64,000 nt of DNA. It comes from Betaproteobacteria bacterium (GTDB lineage: Bacteria > Pseudomonadota > Gammaproteobacteria > Burkholderiales > Sulfuricellaceae). The notes beneath the pieces are model-generated. The model ran no database searches and was not told the origin of the DNA. It worked only from the letters and a program-made list of their open reading frames with translations. Below, one piece after another: positions 18,522-27,174 of the stretch. How positions within the stretch are numbered: position 1 is the stretch's first letter; each line of letters starts with the position of its first letter. A program made the translations under genes and the position numbers. The stretch is from positions 1-64,000 of the forward strand of contig JAJFTF010000024.1 in assembly GCA_021373185.1 (NCBI GenBank). Direction: 5' to 3'.

Positions 18522-19196
18522 TTACAGCAAGCCGCGCTCTGCAAACGACAAGAAGCCGCCGCCGGCGACGATGAAATGGTCGAGCACCCGGATATCGACC
18601 AACGTCAGCGCATTTTTTAGCGCCTGCGTCAGCGCCTGGTCGGCATGGCTCGGCTCCGCCACGCCGGAGGGATGGTTGTGCGCCAGGATTACGGCGGCTG
18701 AATTGTGGTGCAACGCGCGCTTGATCACCTCGCGCGGGTAAACGCTGGTTTGCGTGAGCGTGCCGCGAAACAGTTCTTCGCTCGCAACTACCCGGTTCTG
18801 CGCATCCATGAACAGCACCATGAATACCTCGTGAGCCAAGCCCTGCAAGCGGAGGCGCAAGTAATCGCGCACCGCTTGCGGCGAAGACAGCGCATCGCGC
18901 TGCGCCATTTCCTCGTGCAAGGCGCGCTTCGCCATCTCCAGCACCGCCTGCAACTGCGCATATTTCGCGGCGCCCATGCCATGCGTCTGGCAAAACTCCT
19001 TTTCTCCTGCCGCAAACAGCGCGGCCAGGCTGCCAAAGCGGGCAAGCAGGTCGCGCGCCAGATCCACCGCGCTTTTTCCGGTCACGCCGGTGCGCAGAAA
19101 AATCGCCAGCAACTCGGCTTCGGAAAGCGCTGCCGCGCCGCTCTTCAGGAGTTTTTCTCTGGGGCGTTCGCCTTCGGGCCAATCGGTTATCGCCAT
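18522..19196 (-). CDS. radC: RadC family JAB/MPN-domain protein
   Basis: This 224-residue protein has an N-terminal helix-hairpin-helix-like region and a C-terminal MPN/JAMM domain. The metal site is in LAHNHPSG followed by a distal Asp (PSHAD). The family was once linked to DNA repair, but its biochemical role is not settled. It is divergent from coaBC with only 38 bases between the two ATGs, so the promoters must overlap. Confidence 0.95.
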   Translation of the reverse strand: MAITDWPEGERPREKLLKSGAAALSEAELLAIFLRTGVTGKSAVDLARDLLARFGSLAALFAAGEKEFCQTHGMGAAKYAQLQAVLEMAKRALHEEMAQRDALSSPQAVRDYLRLRLQGLAHEVFMVLFMDAQNRVVASEELFRGTLTQTSVYPREVIKRALHHNSAAVILAHNHPSGVAEPSHADQALTQALKNALTLVDIRVLDHFIVAGGGFLSFAERGLL

Positions 19197-19234
19197 GACA
19201 AATTCTTTTTATTTCAAGTAGAATTAAAGCCATT

Positions 19235-20449
19235 ATGATTGATTTGATTACCGAAGTGACAACAAAACGCCTGGTTCTCGGCATCACCGGCGGCGTCGCC
19301 GCCTACAAGGCGGCTGAACTCACGCGCCTGCTGGTAAAAAGCGGCATCGAGGTGCAGGTGGTCATGACCGAGGCTGCGCGCCATTTCGTCGGCCCGGCCA
19401 CGTTTCAGGCGCTCTCCGGCAAACCGGTGCTGACCGACCTGTGGGATAGCGGCAACGGCATGGCGCACATCGACGTCACGCGCAACGCCGATGTCGTGCT
19501 GATCGCCCCCGCCAGCGCCGACTTCATCGCCAAACTGGCGCACGGCGCGGCGGACGACCTGCTTTCCACCCTCTGCCTGGCGCGCTCCTGCCCGCTGCTG
19601 GTAGCGCCGGCGATGAACCTGGAAATGTGGAACAACCCCGCCACCCAGCGCAACATCCTGCAATTGAAGCGCGACGGCGCAACCCTCCTCGGCCCGGCCA
19701 GCGGCTCCCAGGCTTGCGGCGAAACCGGCATGGGGCGCATGGTGGAACCGCAAGCTCTGGTCGAGGACATTGACGCATTTTGGCAGCCCAAACGGCTGCA
19801 AGGCAAGCGCGTGCTGATTACCGCCGGCCCGACCTTCGAAGCCATCGACGCGGTGCGCGGCATCACCAATTTGAGTTCGGGCAAGATGGGCTATGCCATC
19901 GCCCGCGCCGCCATCGAAGCCGGCGCCGCCGTCACCCTGATTTCCGGCCCGACCTGCCTGACGCCGCCGGTTGCGGCAAAAACCCTGGCCGTCACCAGCG
20001 CCCAGCAAATGCTCGAAGCCGTCTACAAAAACGTCGCCGACGCCGACATTTTCATCAGCGTCGCGGCGGTGGCCGACTATTACGTGCTTAACCCGAGCGA
20101 ACAGAAAATCAAGAAGGACGCGCACATCTTCACGCTGGAACTGGCGCCCAACCCGGATATCGTGGCGAACGTGGTGAGCCTGCCCAACCCGCCGTTCTGC
20201 GTCGGCTTCGCAGCGGAAAGCGAAAACCTCTACGAATTCGCCGAGGCCAAGCGCAAGCGCAAAAAACTGCCGCTGCTGGCCGCCAACCTGGTGCAGGACG
20301 CCATCGGCAGCGATGCCAGCGAACTGATCCTGTTCGATGACGGAGGCGCCCACCCGCTGCAGCGCGCGCCAAAAATCGAGCTGGCCCGGCAACTGATCGA
20401 ACACATCGCCAAGCTCCAACACAAGGGAAAAGGGGACAATCCGAAATGA
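19235..20449 (+). CDS. coaBC: CoaBC, bifunctional phosphopantothenoylcysteine decarboxylase/synthase
   Basis: This enzyme carries out two steps of coenzyme A synthesis. The N-terminal flavoprotein half (about 1-190) begins [15 protein letters not shown] and has the APAMN motif ([10 protein letters not shown]). The C-terminal CTP-dependent ligase half begins [20 protein letters not shown]. The 404-residue length is normal. Its stop overlaps dut by ATGA, the usual coaBC-dut pairing. Confidence 0.97.
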   Translation: MIDLITEVTTKRLVLGITGGVAAYKAAELTRLLVKSGIEVQVVMTEAARHFVGPATFQALSGKPVLTDLWDSGNGMAHIDVTRNADVVLIAPASADFIAKLAHGAADDLLSTLCLARSCPLLVAPAMNLEMWNNPATQRNILQLKRDGATLLGPASGSQACGETGMGRMVEPQALVEDIDAFWQPKRLQGKRVLITAGPTFEAIDAVRGITNLSSGKMGYAIARAAIEAGAAVTLISGPTCLTPPVAAKTLAVTSAQQMLEAVYKNVADADIFISVAAVADYYVLNPSEQKIKKDAHIFTLELAPNPDIVANVVSLPNPPFCVGFAAESENLYEFAEAKRKRKKLPLLAANLVQDAIGSDASELILFDDGGAHPLQRAPKIELARQLIEHIAKLQHKGKGDNPK

Positions 20450-20907
20450 AAAAAAACCTGAAAACCGTTGACGTCAAAATCCTCGACGACCGCCTCAAGC
20501 AGCACCCGCCCAGCTACGCCACACCGGGCGCGGCAGGCCTGGATCTGCGCGCCTGCACCGAGCATGTGATCACCATCCATCCGGGGCAAACCGAACTCAT
20601 CCCCACCGGCATCGCCATTCACCTGCGCGACCCCGGCATGGCGGCGATGATCCTGCCGCGCTCCGGCTTGGGCCACAAGCACGGCATCGTGCTCGGCAAC
20701 CTGGTCGGCCTGATCGATTCAGACTATCAGGGCCAGCTCTTCGTTTCCTGCTGGAACCGCGGCCAGACGCCCTTCATCCTCAACCCGCTGGAACGCATCG
20801 CACAAATGGTCATCGTGCCGGTGATCCACGCCGAATTCAACGTAGTGGAAAGCTTCGAGGAAAGTGATCGCGGCGAAGGCGGCTTTGGCAGCACCGGCCG
20901 CCACTAG
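20446..20907 (+). CDS. dut: Deoxyuridine 5'-triphosphate nucleotidohydrolase (dUTPase)
   Basis: dUTPase converts dUTP to dUMP, keeping uracil out of DNA. The 153-residue trimeric-type enzyme shows motif 1 ([10 protein letters not shown]), motif 2 ([11 protein letters not shown]), motif 3 ([11 protein letters not shown]), motif 4 (ERIAQMV) and the C-terminal motif 5 ([10 protein letters not shown]). The TAG stop is the first three bases of the MITE-like element that follows, so the insertion lies at the very end of the gene without shortening motif 5. Confidence 0.97.
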   Translation: MKKNLKTVDVKILDDRLKQHPPSYATPGAAGLDLRACTEHVITIHPGQTELIPTGIAIHLRDPGMAAMILPRSGLGHKHGIVLGNLVGLIDSDYQGQLFVSCWNRGQTPFILNPLERIAQMVIVPVIHAEFNVVESFEESDRGEGGFGSTGRH

Positions 20908-21070
20908 GAGCCTGTCGGACTTAAAGGAAATCGGCTGCAAATCCGCCAGGACGATCCATATTTCGCCGATTTTTTGGTCAATAGAATAACTATTGGCCTG
21001 CAAAAACAACAAAATCTGTCCTCGCCCAGCCGAATTTTCGCTTCGATTCTTCAACTCCGACAGACTCCTA
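20905..21070. mobile_element. MITE-like element with 18-bp terminal inverted repeats
   Basis: The left end (20905-20922, TAGGAGCCTGTCGGACTT) and the right end (21053-21070, complement TAGGAGTCTGTCGGAGTT) match at 16 of 18 positions. The 166-bp element also has a central imperfect palindrome (GGTCAATAG-AATAA-CTATTGGCC). No open reading frame for a transposase is present, so any movement would need an enzyme from elsewhere. No clear target-site duplication was seen. Confidence 0.7.
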
Positions 21071-21101
21071 GCCGGCAGTTAAAAACCGCCGGCCAGCGTT
21101 T

Positions 21102-21482
21102 CTAGCGTCCTCGGGGGCCGCCACCCATTCCACCGCCGGGGCCCATACCACCACCCTGGCCCATCCCGCCACCGCCTGGCCCCATCATGGCGCCGCCCAT
21201 TGCAGGCGGCGCATCCGGCAAGGTAACGCCTTTTTCCTTGGCGCGCACCTTCATCTGCTCATGGTGTTCGGCACGAACTTTTTCGCGTTCTTCCGGGGTT
21301 TTCGCCGCGCGCATCTTGGCGCGATAAGCCGTGCGCTCTTCCCGCGTCATCAACTGCGAACCGTAAACCTGCTCCTGCTGACGAGCCTGTGCCTGTGGCT
21401 TCGCCGGCTCCTCGGCAACTGCGACCGAAGACGCAACGGCAATCCCCGCCGCCAGAGGCAACAACCATAATATCTTTAACAT
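21102..21482 (-). CDS. Secreted Gly/Met-rich protein of unknown function
   Basis: This 126-residue protein has a signal peptide at about 1-23 (cleavage near SVAVAEE). A charged helical middle follows (LMTREERTAYRAKMRAAKTP, then EEREKVRAEHHEQMK). The tail from about residue 92 is very rich in Gly and Met with repeated GPGGGMG units. The middle resembles an uncharacterised family of proteobacterial periplasmic proteins. The Met/His content would fit metal binding, but that is inference. It is single-cistron, and a TATAAT on the minus strand about 50 bases upstream may be its -10. Confidence 0.75.
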   Translation of the reverse strand: MLKILWLLPLAAGIAVASSVAVAEEPAKPQAQARQQEQVYGSQLMTREERTAYRAKMRAAKTPEEREKVRAEHHEQMKVRAKEKGVTLPDAPPAMGGAMMGPGGGGMGQGGGMGPGGGMGGGPRGR

Positions 21483-21615
21483 CGTCCATCTCCTTATCGT
21501 ACAAAAGTTGATCGGTTCAGTTACCTATTCATTATAGTGACGATTATGAAACCTGCTCCTCGCCTCCTGCGCGAGCCGTAATGGTGGTTCCGGATTCGCT
21601 CCAACAGTTGACAAA

Positions 21616-21629
21616 AGAACGATCGTTCT
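21616..21629. promoter_or_regulatory. Perfect 14-bp palindrome upstream of the BRO gene
   Basis: AGAACGATCGTTCT is its own reverse complement. It lies 85 bases upstream of the BRO-family ATG, in a gap between divergent genes, and is a candidate operator. Confidence 0.35.
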
Positions 21630-21655
21630 CTACGATGAAGTTGCCATTTCGCCAG

Positions 21656-21675
21656 CCGGTGACACAAGTCACCGG
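21656..21675. promoter_or_regulatory. Hairpin/palindrome upstream of the BRO gene
   Basis: CCGGTGAC-ACAA-GTCACCGG has perfect 8-bp arms. It ends 39 bases before the ATG at 21715. It could be an operator or a leader hairpin; no T-run follows it. Confidence 0.4.
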
Positions 21676-21714
21676 TTGAAAACACCCTGCATCCGTAAGC
21701 AAGGAATCCTGACC

Positions 21715-22548
21715 ATGCAACCCCAGTCCGCCCTCTTTGAAGAGCATGAAATACGTCGCGTGTATGACGAGGCGACGGAAATCTGGTGGTTTTCGGTGGT
21801 GGACATTGTGCAGGTGCTCACCCAGCAGCCGGATTATCAGACGGCCAGAAACTACTGGAAGGTGCTGAAGAACCGGCTGAGCAAGGAAGGCAGTGAGTCG
21901 GTTACAAAATGTAACCGACTGAAATTGCCTGCCGCTGATGGCAAAAATTACCTTACCGATGTCGCCACCGCCGAAACGCTGTTACGGCTGGTGCAGTCCG
22001 TGCCCAGCCCGAAGGCCGAGCCGATCAAGCTATGGCTGGCGAAGGTGGGCTATGAGCGGATGCAGGAAATGGCCGACCCGGCCCGCTCGCTGGATCGCGC
22101 CCGCGAGACCTGGCAAAAACACGGGCGCAGCGAGAAGTGGATACAACAGCGCATGACCGGGCAGGAGACGCGCAACAAGCTGACCGATTTTTGGGCGAAC
22201 CACGACATCAAGGAAGGCGAGGAATTCGCGATCCTCACCAATATCATTCATCAGGAGTGGGCCGAGGTGGATGTGAAGGCGCACAAGACGATGAAGGGTT
22301 TGAAGTCGCAAAACCTGCGCGACCACATGAGCGAGGCGGAGCTGATTTTTACCGCACTGGCGGAATTGTCCACGCGCCAAATTGCCGAGAGCATGGGAGC
22401 GACCGGCATGAACGAGAATGAATCGGCAGCGAAAACCGGCGGCGGCATTGCCAAAAAAGCACGGCTGGAGCTGGAAAGCAAGACCGGCAAGAAAGTGGTG
22501 TCGGCAGAGAATTATTTGCCGCCCACCAAGAAGAAATTAGTCAGCTAA
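21715..22548 (+). CDS. BRO-family (Bro-N domain) protein, phage antirepressor-like
   Basis: This 277-residue protein has a Bro-N domain in its first 110 or so residues (IRRVYDEATEIWWFSVVDIV, then DYQTARNYWKVLKNRL). Such domains occur in phage antirepressors and in DinD-like proteins. The remainder is helical and charged, with RMTGQETRNKLTDFW, a segment seen in chromosomal relatives. ATG 21715 follows AAGGAA. No phage genes lie beside it, so it is a solitary accessory gene, perhaps a relic of mobile DNA. The function is not known. Confidence 0.82.
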   Translation: MQPQSALFEEHEIRRVYDEATEIWWFSVVDIVQVLTQQPDYQTARNYWKVLKNRLSKEGSESVTKCNRLKLPAADGKNYLTDVATAETLLRLVQSVPSPKAEPIKLWLAKVGYERMQEMADPARSLDRARETWQKHGRSEKWIQQRMTGQETRNKLTDFWANHDIKEGEEFAILTNIIHQEWAEVDVKAHKTMKGLKSQNLRDHMSEAELIFTALAELSTRQIAESMGATGMNENESAAKTGGGIAKKARLELESKTGKKVVSAENYLPPTKKKLVS

Positions 22549-22555
22549 TCAGGTT

Positions 22556-22855
22556 GGGTGCGCCATGCGCACCGATTTTTAGATGCCGGGCGCAGCCCAC
22601 AAAACCGCCTTTAACCCCCTCTGCACCGCCTCGATTTTCCGCAAAGATCGGGGGCCGTCGGCTGCGGCTGTCTGAGCGCAACGCGCGAGTTTCCGTAGCC
22701 GCCCGATCTTTGCGGAAAATCGAGGGAAGCCCGCAGGGCCGGCGCGGGTGGGTGTCTTTTTGTTTGGTTACTTGTATTTTGGACAAGCAAAATAAAGTAA
22801 CCTGCTGCCGGGCAGCCCCCGGCATCTAAGCATCTGCGCGTAGCGCACAAAACCC
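22556..22855. repeat. 300-bp nested palindromic element between the BRO and FRG genes
   Basis: This gene-free stretch is built of nested inverted repeats. The outer arms are imperfect (22556-22591 against 22818-22855, sharing TTAGATGCCGGG and a GCGCA-type hairpin). The inner arms are 24 bp and perfect (22629-22652 and 22702-22725; core GATTTTCCGCAAAGATC). A further palindrome (GGTTACTT to AAGTAACC) lies at 22766-22802. No protein is encoded in it. It looks like a compound, dispersed extragenic element. Confidence 0.75.
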
Positions 22856-22885
22856 AGCGCCTCTTATGACAACCCGGATAAAGAT

Positions 22886-23743
22886 TTAATATTTCTCAAT
22901 TTCACCAAAGAGATTACAGAATTTTGATGCTCCATATAAATCAGGAAATAACGTTAGATGGTTAATATTCATTCTGTTTAGTGTTTGTAAACATTTTTCT
23001 CGCTCTTTATTTGGAATGAATATTTTAATAAGTGTTAAGCCGTCTCCTTCAGTAGGGTTGGCTTTTACCCAAGAATCGAGAGATTTACCAGAGTAGGCAC
23101 GTGTAAACAATCCCCCTTGATTCACAAGGCGTTGATTTTCATCCGACATCGGACGAATAAATTCAACTTGTGGCGCTGTCTCTTTTTGCGATGCCATATG
23201 AGCAAGATGGTTTATTACTTTTTCCGTCGAAGTGATTTTATGCATACGTACATTCTCTGCATTTTCGACTATCTTTTGTACTTGTTTTTCAATAGTAGGT
23301 CTATGTAGTGCATATATAGCCCGATTTTTCGTTTGCCTAGCCCCATGGTTAATAAAAGCAAAATATGCCGCTACAAATGGGGATGATGTCCAGTCTAGTA
23401 GAGGGGTTGAGAAACCATGGTGTTGACCAAGGGCCCACCACTCATTTTCACTTTCAATAATGCGGGGATTTTGGCCTCTTCTTCCTCTCGCTGCATATTT
23501 AAATCGTTCAAGATGGGAATGTATAAAACCGTATTGTTTGGTTTTTGCGATTTTTGCATTCTTAATAAGTCGATCCAGCGTTGATGCAAGATCCCAGTTT
23601 TCACATCTCTGGCCTCGCCAGACATATTCATCAAATTCACGCATCTCTTCGTGAACAAATGCTGAAAAATCATCCCAAGAGGAAAGATGTACTTCCCCGT
23701 AACCTTTGCTATCATTAGATGCTTTCCAATTTCTTTCAGCCAT
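22886..23743 (-). CDS. FRG-domain protein
   Basis: This 285-residue protein has an FRG domain: FDEYVWRGQRCENWDLASTL near residue 40 holds the conserved Arg-Gly, followed by WWALGQHHGFSTPLLDW. FRG proteins are of unknown biochemical role and often occur in variable or defence-like islands. ATG 23743 is chosen, with an AGG 6 bases upstream. The gene is markedly AT-rich compared with everything around it and has different codon use, suggesting recent horizontal gain. It stands alone between two dispersed repeats. Confidence 0.85.
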   Translation of the reverse strand: MAERNWKASNDSKGYGEVHLSSWDDFSAFVHEEMREFDEYVWRGQRCENWDLASTLDRLIKNAKIAKTKQYGFIHSHLERFKYAARGRRGQNPRIIESENEWWALGQHHGFSTPLLDWTSSPFVAAYFAFINHGARQTKNRAIYALHRPTIEKQVQKIVENAENVRMHKITSTEKVINHLAHMASQKETAPQVEFIRPMSDENQRLVNQGGLFTRAYSGKSLDSWVKANPTEGDGLTLIKIFIPNKEREKCLQTLNRMNINHLTLFPDLYGASKFCNLFGEIEKY

Positions 23744-23777
23744 TGACCTGCTCCCATTAAACCTAGAATCTAATAAG

Positions 23778-23852
23778 GCCCGCGTAGGGCGCAATCCTTA
23801 TTGCGCCGAATGAAAAATCCGGTGCAATGCGCTACGCTTATTGGCACCCTAC
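23778..23852. repeat. Dispersed extragenic repeat unit
   Basis: On the minus strand it reads GTAGGGTGCCAATAAGCGTA, then a GCATTGCACC and GGCGCAATAAGG block, ending in GCGCCCTACGCGGGCC. The two halves (GGTGCAAT... and GGCGCAAT...) form an imperfect inverted repeat. Similar units are known between genes in many proteobacteria. The gap between the FRG gene and the helicase gene is otherwise empty. Confidence 0.6.
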
Positions 23853-23880
23853 ATGATGTCTTACTTGAGTTGCCGACTGA

Positions 23881-26800
23881 CTAATCAACCTCAAACACCA
23901 ACCCATTCCCAAACACCAACACCGCCCTAACCGTTTTGGCCGCAAACACCCCGCCCATGGCGGAAAGATACTCCCGCATCTGCCCCAGATAAGGCTTGGC
24001 GCAAGCCACCAGATTCCCCTCCTCCGCCCGTTCGGCAGCCTTGAAATCCAGAATCCAGACGCTGTCCTCGAACTCAACCAGCCGATCTAGCCGCCGGCTT
24101 TCGCCTGCCGCAGTCCGGTAGGGCAGTTCCTTCCAGGCATTGAGATAACACGCCGGGTCGAAGAAACGCTGCAAATGCGGCGCCTGCATGAGGTGCGTGG
24201 CATCCCGCCAGAGCGCGTCGAACGTGCCTTCATCCACGTCCAGCTTCTCTTGCAGCCAAGCCCGGTCAAACACCGCCGCAGGCGGGGCGATCCATTCCAA
24301 CAGCGCGTGCAGCCGGATACCATGGCGTTGCGCCGCGGTGAGGTTCTGGCTGGTGCGTTTGCCGGTAGGCATAAGCGGCGCAGAGCGGGCATGAGAAACC
24401 GGGGCGGCGGCTTCCGGTGCCGCCGCGCCCGCAGGCAATAACGGCATCTGGCCGAGCTCGCAGATTTCCTTCACTTCTTCGCCGGCCACGGCGTTCCAGA
24501 TTTTTCCGTGCCAGCCCTCCGTCGCGCAACGTGCCGATTCGCAACCGCTGACAATCAGCGCCTGCCGGGCGCGGGTCATGGCGACATACAGCAGGTTGAG
24601 GTCTTCGCGCCGCTCCTGTTCGGCCTCGGCATCGAACACCGGCTGCCACTGCGCGGCGCGTTCACGCTTGCCGGCGTAGAGGAAGAAATTCTGCGGCTTG
24701 GCGCTTGCCGGCGGCCAGTCGAGCATGGCCCGGTAACCGCGCTCGTTGCGGGTTGCGGCATTGGCGTCGAGCAGCCAGACAATCGGCGCTTCCAGCCCCT
24801 TGGAGCCGTGGATAGTGAGGATGCGCAGCGCATTGCCGGCATCGCCGACGATGCCTTCGTCGGGCGCTTCTTCGGCGCGCGCGCGGCGCAACTGCTGGAG
24901 CTCGTTGATGAACTTGGGCAGGCTGGGGTAGCGGCCACTGTCCAGCTTCAGCGCCTGTTCCATGAAGGCATGGAGGTTGGACTGCACCGCGCCGCGCATC
25001 GCTTCCGGCACGGCGGCATGGTAGCGCTGCAGCAGCTCGCCTTCGAAATAGATGCGGTCGAGCAGGTCATGCACCGGCAGCGTGTCGGTCAACGCCAGCC
25101 AGCCTTGCAGCAGATCCAAGGCGCGGCGCAATGCAGGACTGGCCTGCTCGCGCCCGGCCACGGCATGCAGGCGCGCCCACCAGGAACCTTCGGCCTCACT
25201 CGCCAGCGCCATCAAATCCTCGTCGGCGCAGGCGATCAGCGGCGAACGCAGGGTCTGTGCCAGGCACAAGTCGGCGAACGGGGTGATGAGGAAGGTCAGC
25301 AGCGCAATCAGGTCGCGGCATTCCAGCGTTTCCAGCAGGCCGCCCTGACGCGAGCTGACATAGGGGATGCGCGCATCGCGCAGCGCCCTTTCGTAAATAT
25401 CCAGACGGGTGCGGCTGCGCTTCAGCAACAGGATGTCGCGGAATTCCGCCGGGCGCATTTCGCCGTTTTCGCCCGCCACCGCCCAATTGCCGACGATGCT
25501 GCGGATATTGTCCGCCAGTTGCCGCGCCTCGCGCTCGACGCGCTGGTCTTCGACCTCATGCAGCGGCTCAATCAAAGGGTTGCGCAAACTCATCGCCATT
25601 AAAGGCGCTTCGGCATCTTCCCCCGCTACGGCCAAGGGCAACACTTCTACCCGGCCCGGCAGTTCGCCATGAAAAGCCTGATGCGTCTCGAAACCGGTGA
25701 ACGCCGGCTCTTGCTCGAACAGGCTGTTGACCGCCGCCAGCACCGGCATGGCACTACGGCGCGAAACATTCTGCTGCAGCCGGACTGCGCCATAACCCTG
25801 CTCGAGGAAATCGGCGGCAATGCCAAACAGGCGCGCATCGGCGCGGCGAAAACGGTAGATTGCCTGCTTCGGGTCGCCCACCAGAAATACGGTGGGCGCG
25901 CTGCCGGCACCCGCCGAAGCGTCCAGCCACGAGCGCATGATCTGCCATTGCAGCGGATTGGTGTCCTGAAACTCGTCAAGCAGGATGTGGCGGTAGCGCG
26001 CGTCGAGCTTGTACTGCATGTACTCGGCATGATCGGAGCGGTTGAGCAGCTGGTGGACGCGCCATTCGACGTCGGTGAAATCGACCGACCGCCGCTCTTC
26101 CTTGAGACGCTGGTAGGCCGCCAGAAATTCTGCGCCGCAGCGCAGGGCAGCACGGTTGAAGCGATAGGCGGCTTGGGCGGCGAGCTGGTCTTTCACCTCT
26201 CTGATATGCGCGGAAAACGCCCGGTGCAAATCCAGAAAACGTTCGGTATCCGCTCCCATCCTCCCGGCCAGTGCCTTGGTGTATTCACGCTTGCGCGGTT
26301 CGCCTTCCTTGGTCAGGAACACCAGAGAGAACGCCTCGAAATCGTGTCCCGCCCAAGCGTCGCGCAGCTTTGCGGAGCTTTTCAAATCGGTGGCCGTGCC
26401 GCGTTCCAGCAAAGCGGCAAATGCCTCGGAATCGACCGCCAGCGCAGCATTGGCAAACAGCTCGGCAACCACGTCCCGCTCCGGCGCCACACCGAGATCG
26501 CAACGTAGCGCTTCGGCGGCGAAATGCGCCGGGTCGGCGGCCTCTGCGGTATAAGCCCACCATTCGGCGCGCTTGGCGACAAAATCGAGCAGCAGGCTGC
26601 GGGTGTTGTGCAGGCCATGCTCGGCGAACAAAAAATCCAGCGCTTGTGCTGTTTCGCATTCCGGCTCGACGCGCAGTTCTTCGGCAAACAGTTGCCAGGC
26701 CTCTTCCAGCAGGGTGGAGGTCTGATCAAGCAGACCCCAGTCGCCGCCGACGCCGCTGTCCAGCGGCGCACGCTGGAGCAGTTGCAGGAACCAGCCGTGA

Positions 26801-27174
26801 AAAGTGTTGATGGCAATGCCGGGCTGGGCCGTCAGGAAAACCTCGAACAGGCTGTGCGCGCGCGGCAGCAACGACTCGATTTCACCTTCCGGCACGGCAC
26901 GCTCGCGCAGGAATTGCCTGACCTCGTTATCCGGCGCCAGCGCCAGCAAGCGCAGCCAGTCGCGCAAACGCTACGCCATTTCCTGCGCCGCCTTGCGGGT
27001 GAAGGTGATCGCCAGAATTTCGGACGGCGCGGCGCCGGCCAGCAGCAGACGCACGATGCGCGACACCAGCAGCCAGGTCTTGCCGCTGCCGGCGCAGGCT
27101 TCGACTACCGCCGAGCGGGCGGGATCGAGCGCGACGCGGTTAATTTCATTGGATTCACTCGACATCATGGTCAT
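23881..27174 (-). pseudogene. addA: AddA-like UvrD-type helicase/nuclease, interrupted by an in-frame TAG
   Basis: The locus encodes a RecB/AddA-like double-strand-break repair helicase-nuclease of about 1096 codons, broken by TAG at 26971-26973. The first 67 codons (26974-27174) hold the Walker A motif [11 protein letters not shown] and [12 protein letters not shown]. After the stop the same frame continues as RLRDWLRLLALAP to 23881, with no shift. The downstream part has motif II (LLDEFQDTNP), motif III (VGDPKQAIYRFRRAD) and a C-terminal PD-(D/E)XK nuclease (LDRLVEF, WILDFKAAE). A single C-to-T change from CAG (Gln) explains the stop. A protein restarted downstream would lack Walker A. Its start overlaps the end of addB by 20 bases. 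Confidence 0.85.

Noticed and set aside
22549-22885. Small open frames inside the palindromic element
   Set aside because: Frames on both strands are by-products of the inverted repeats; no ribosome site or family match.
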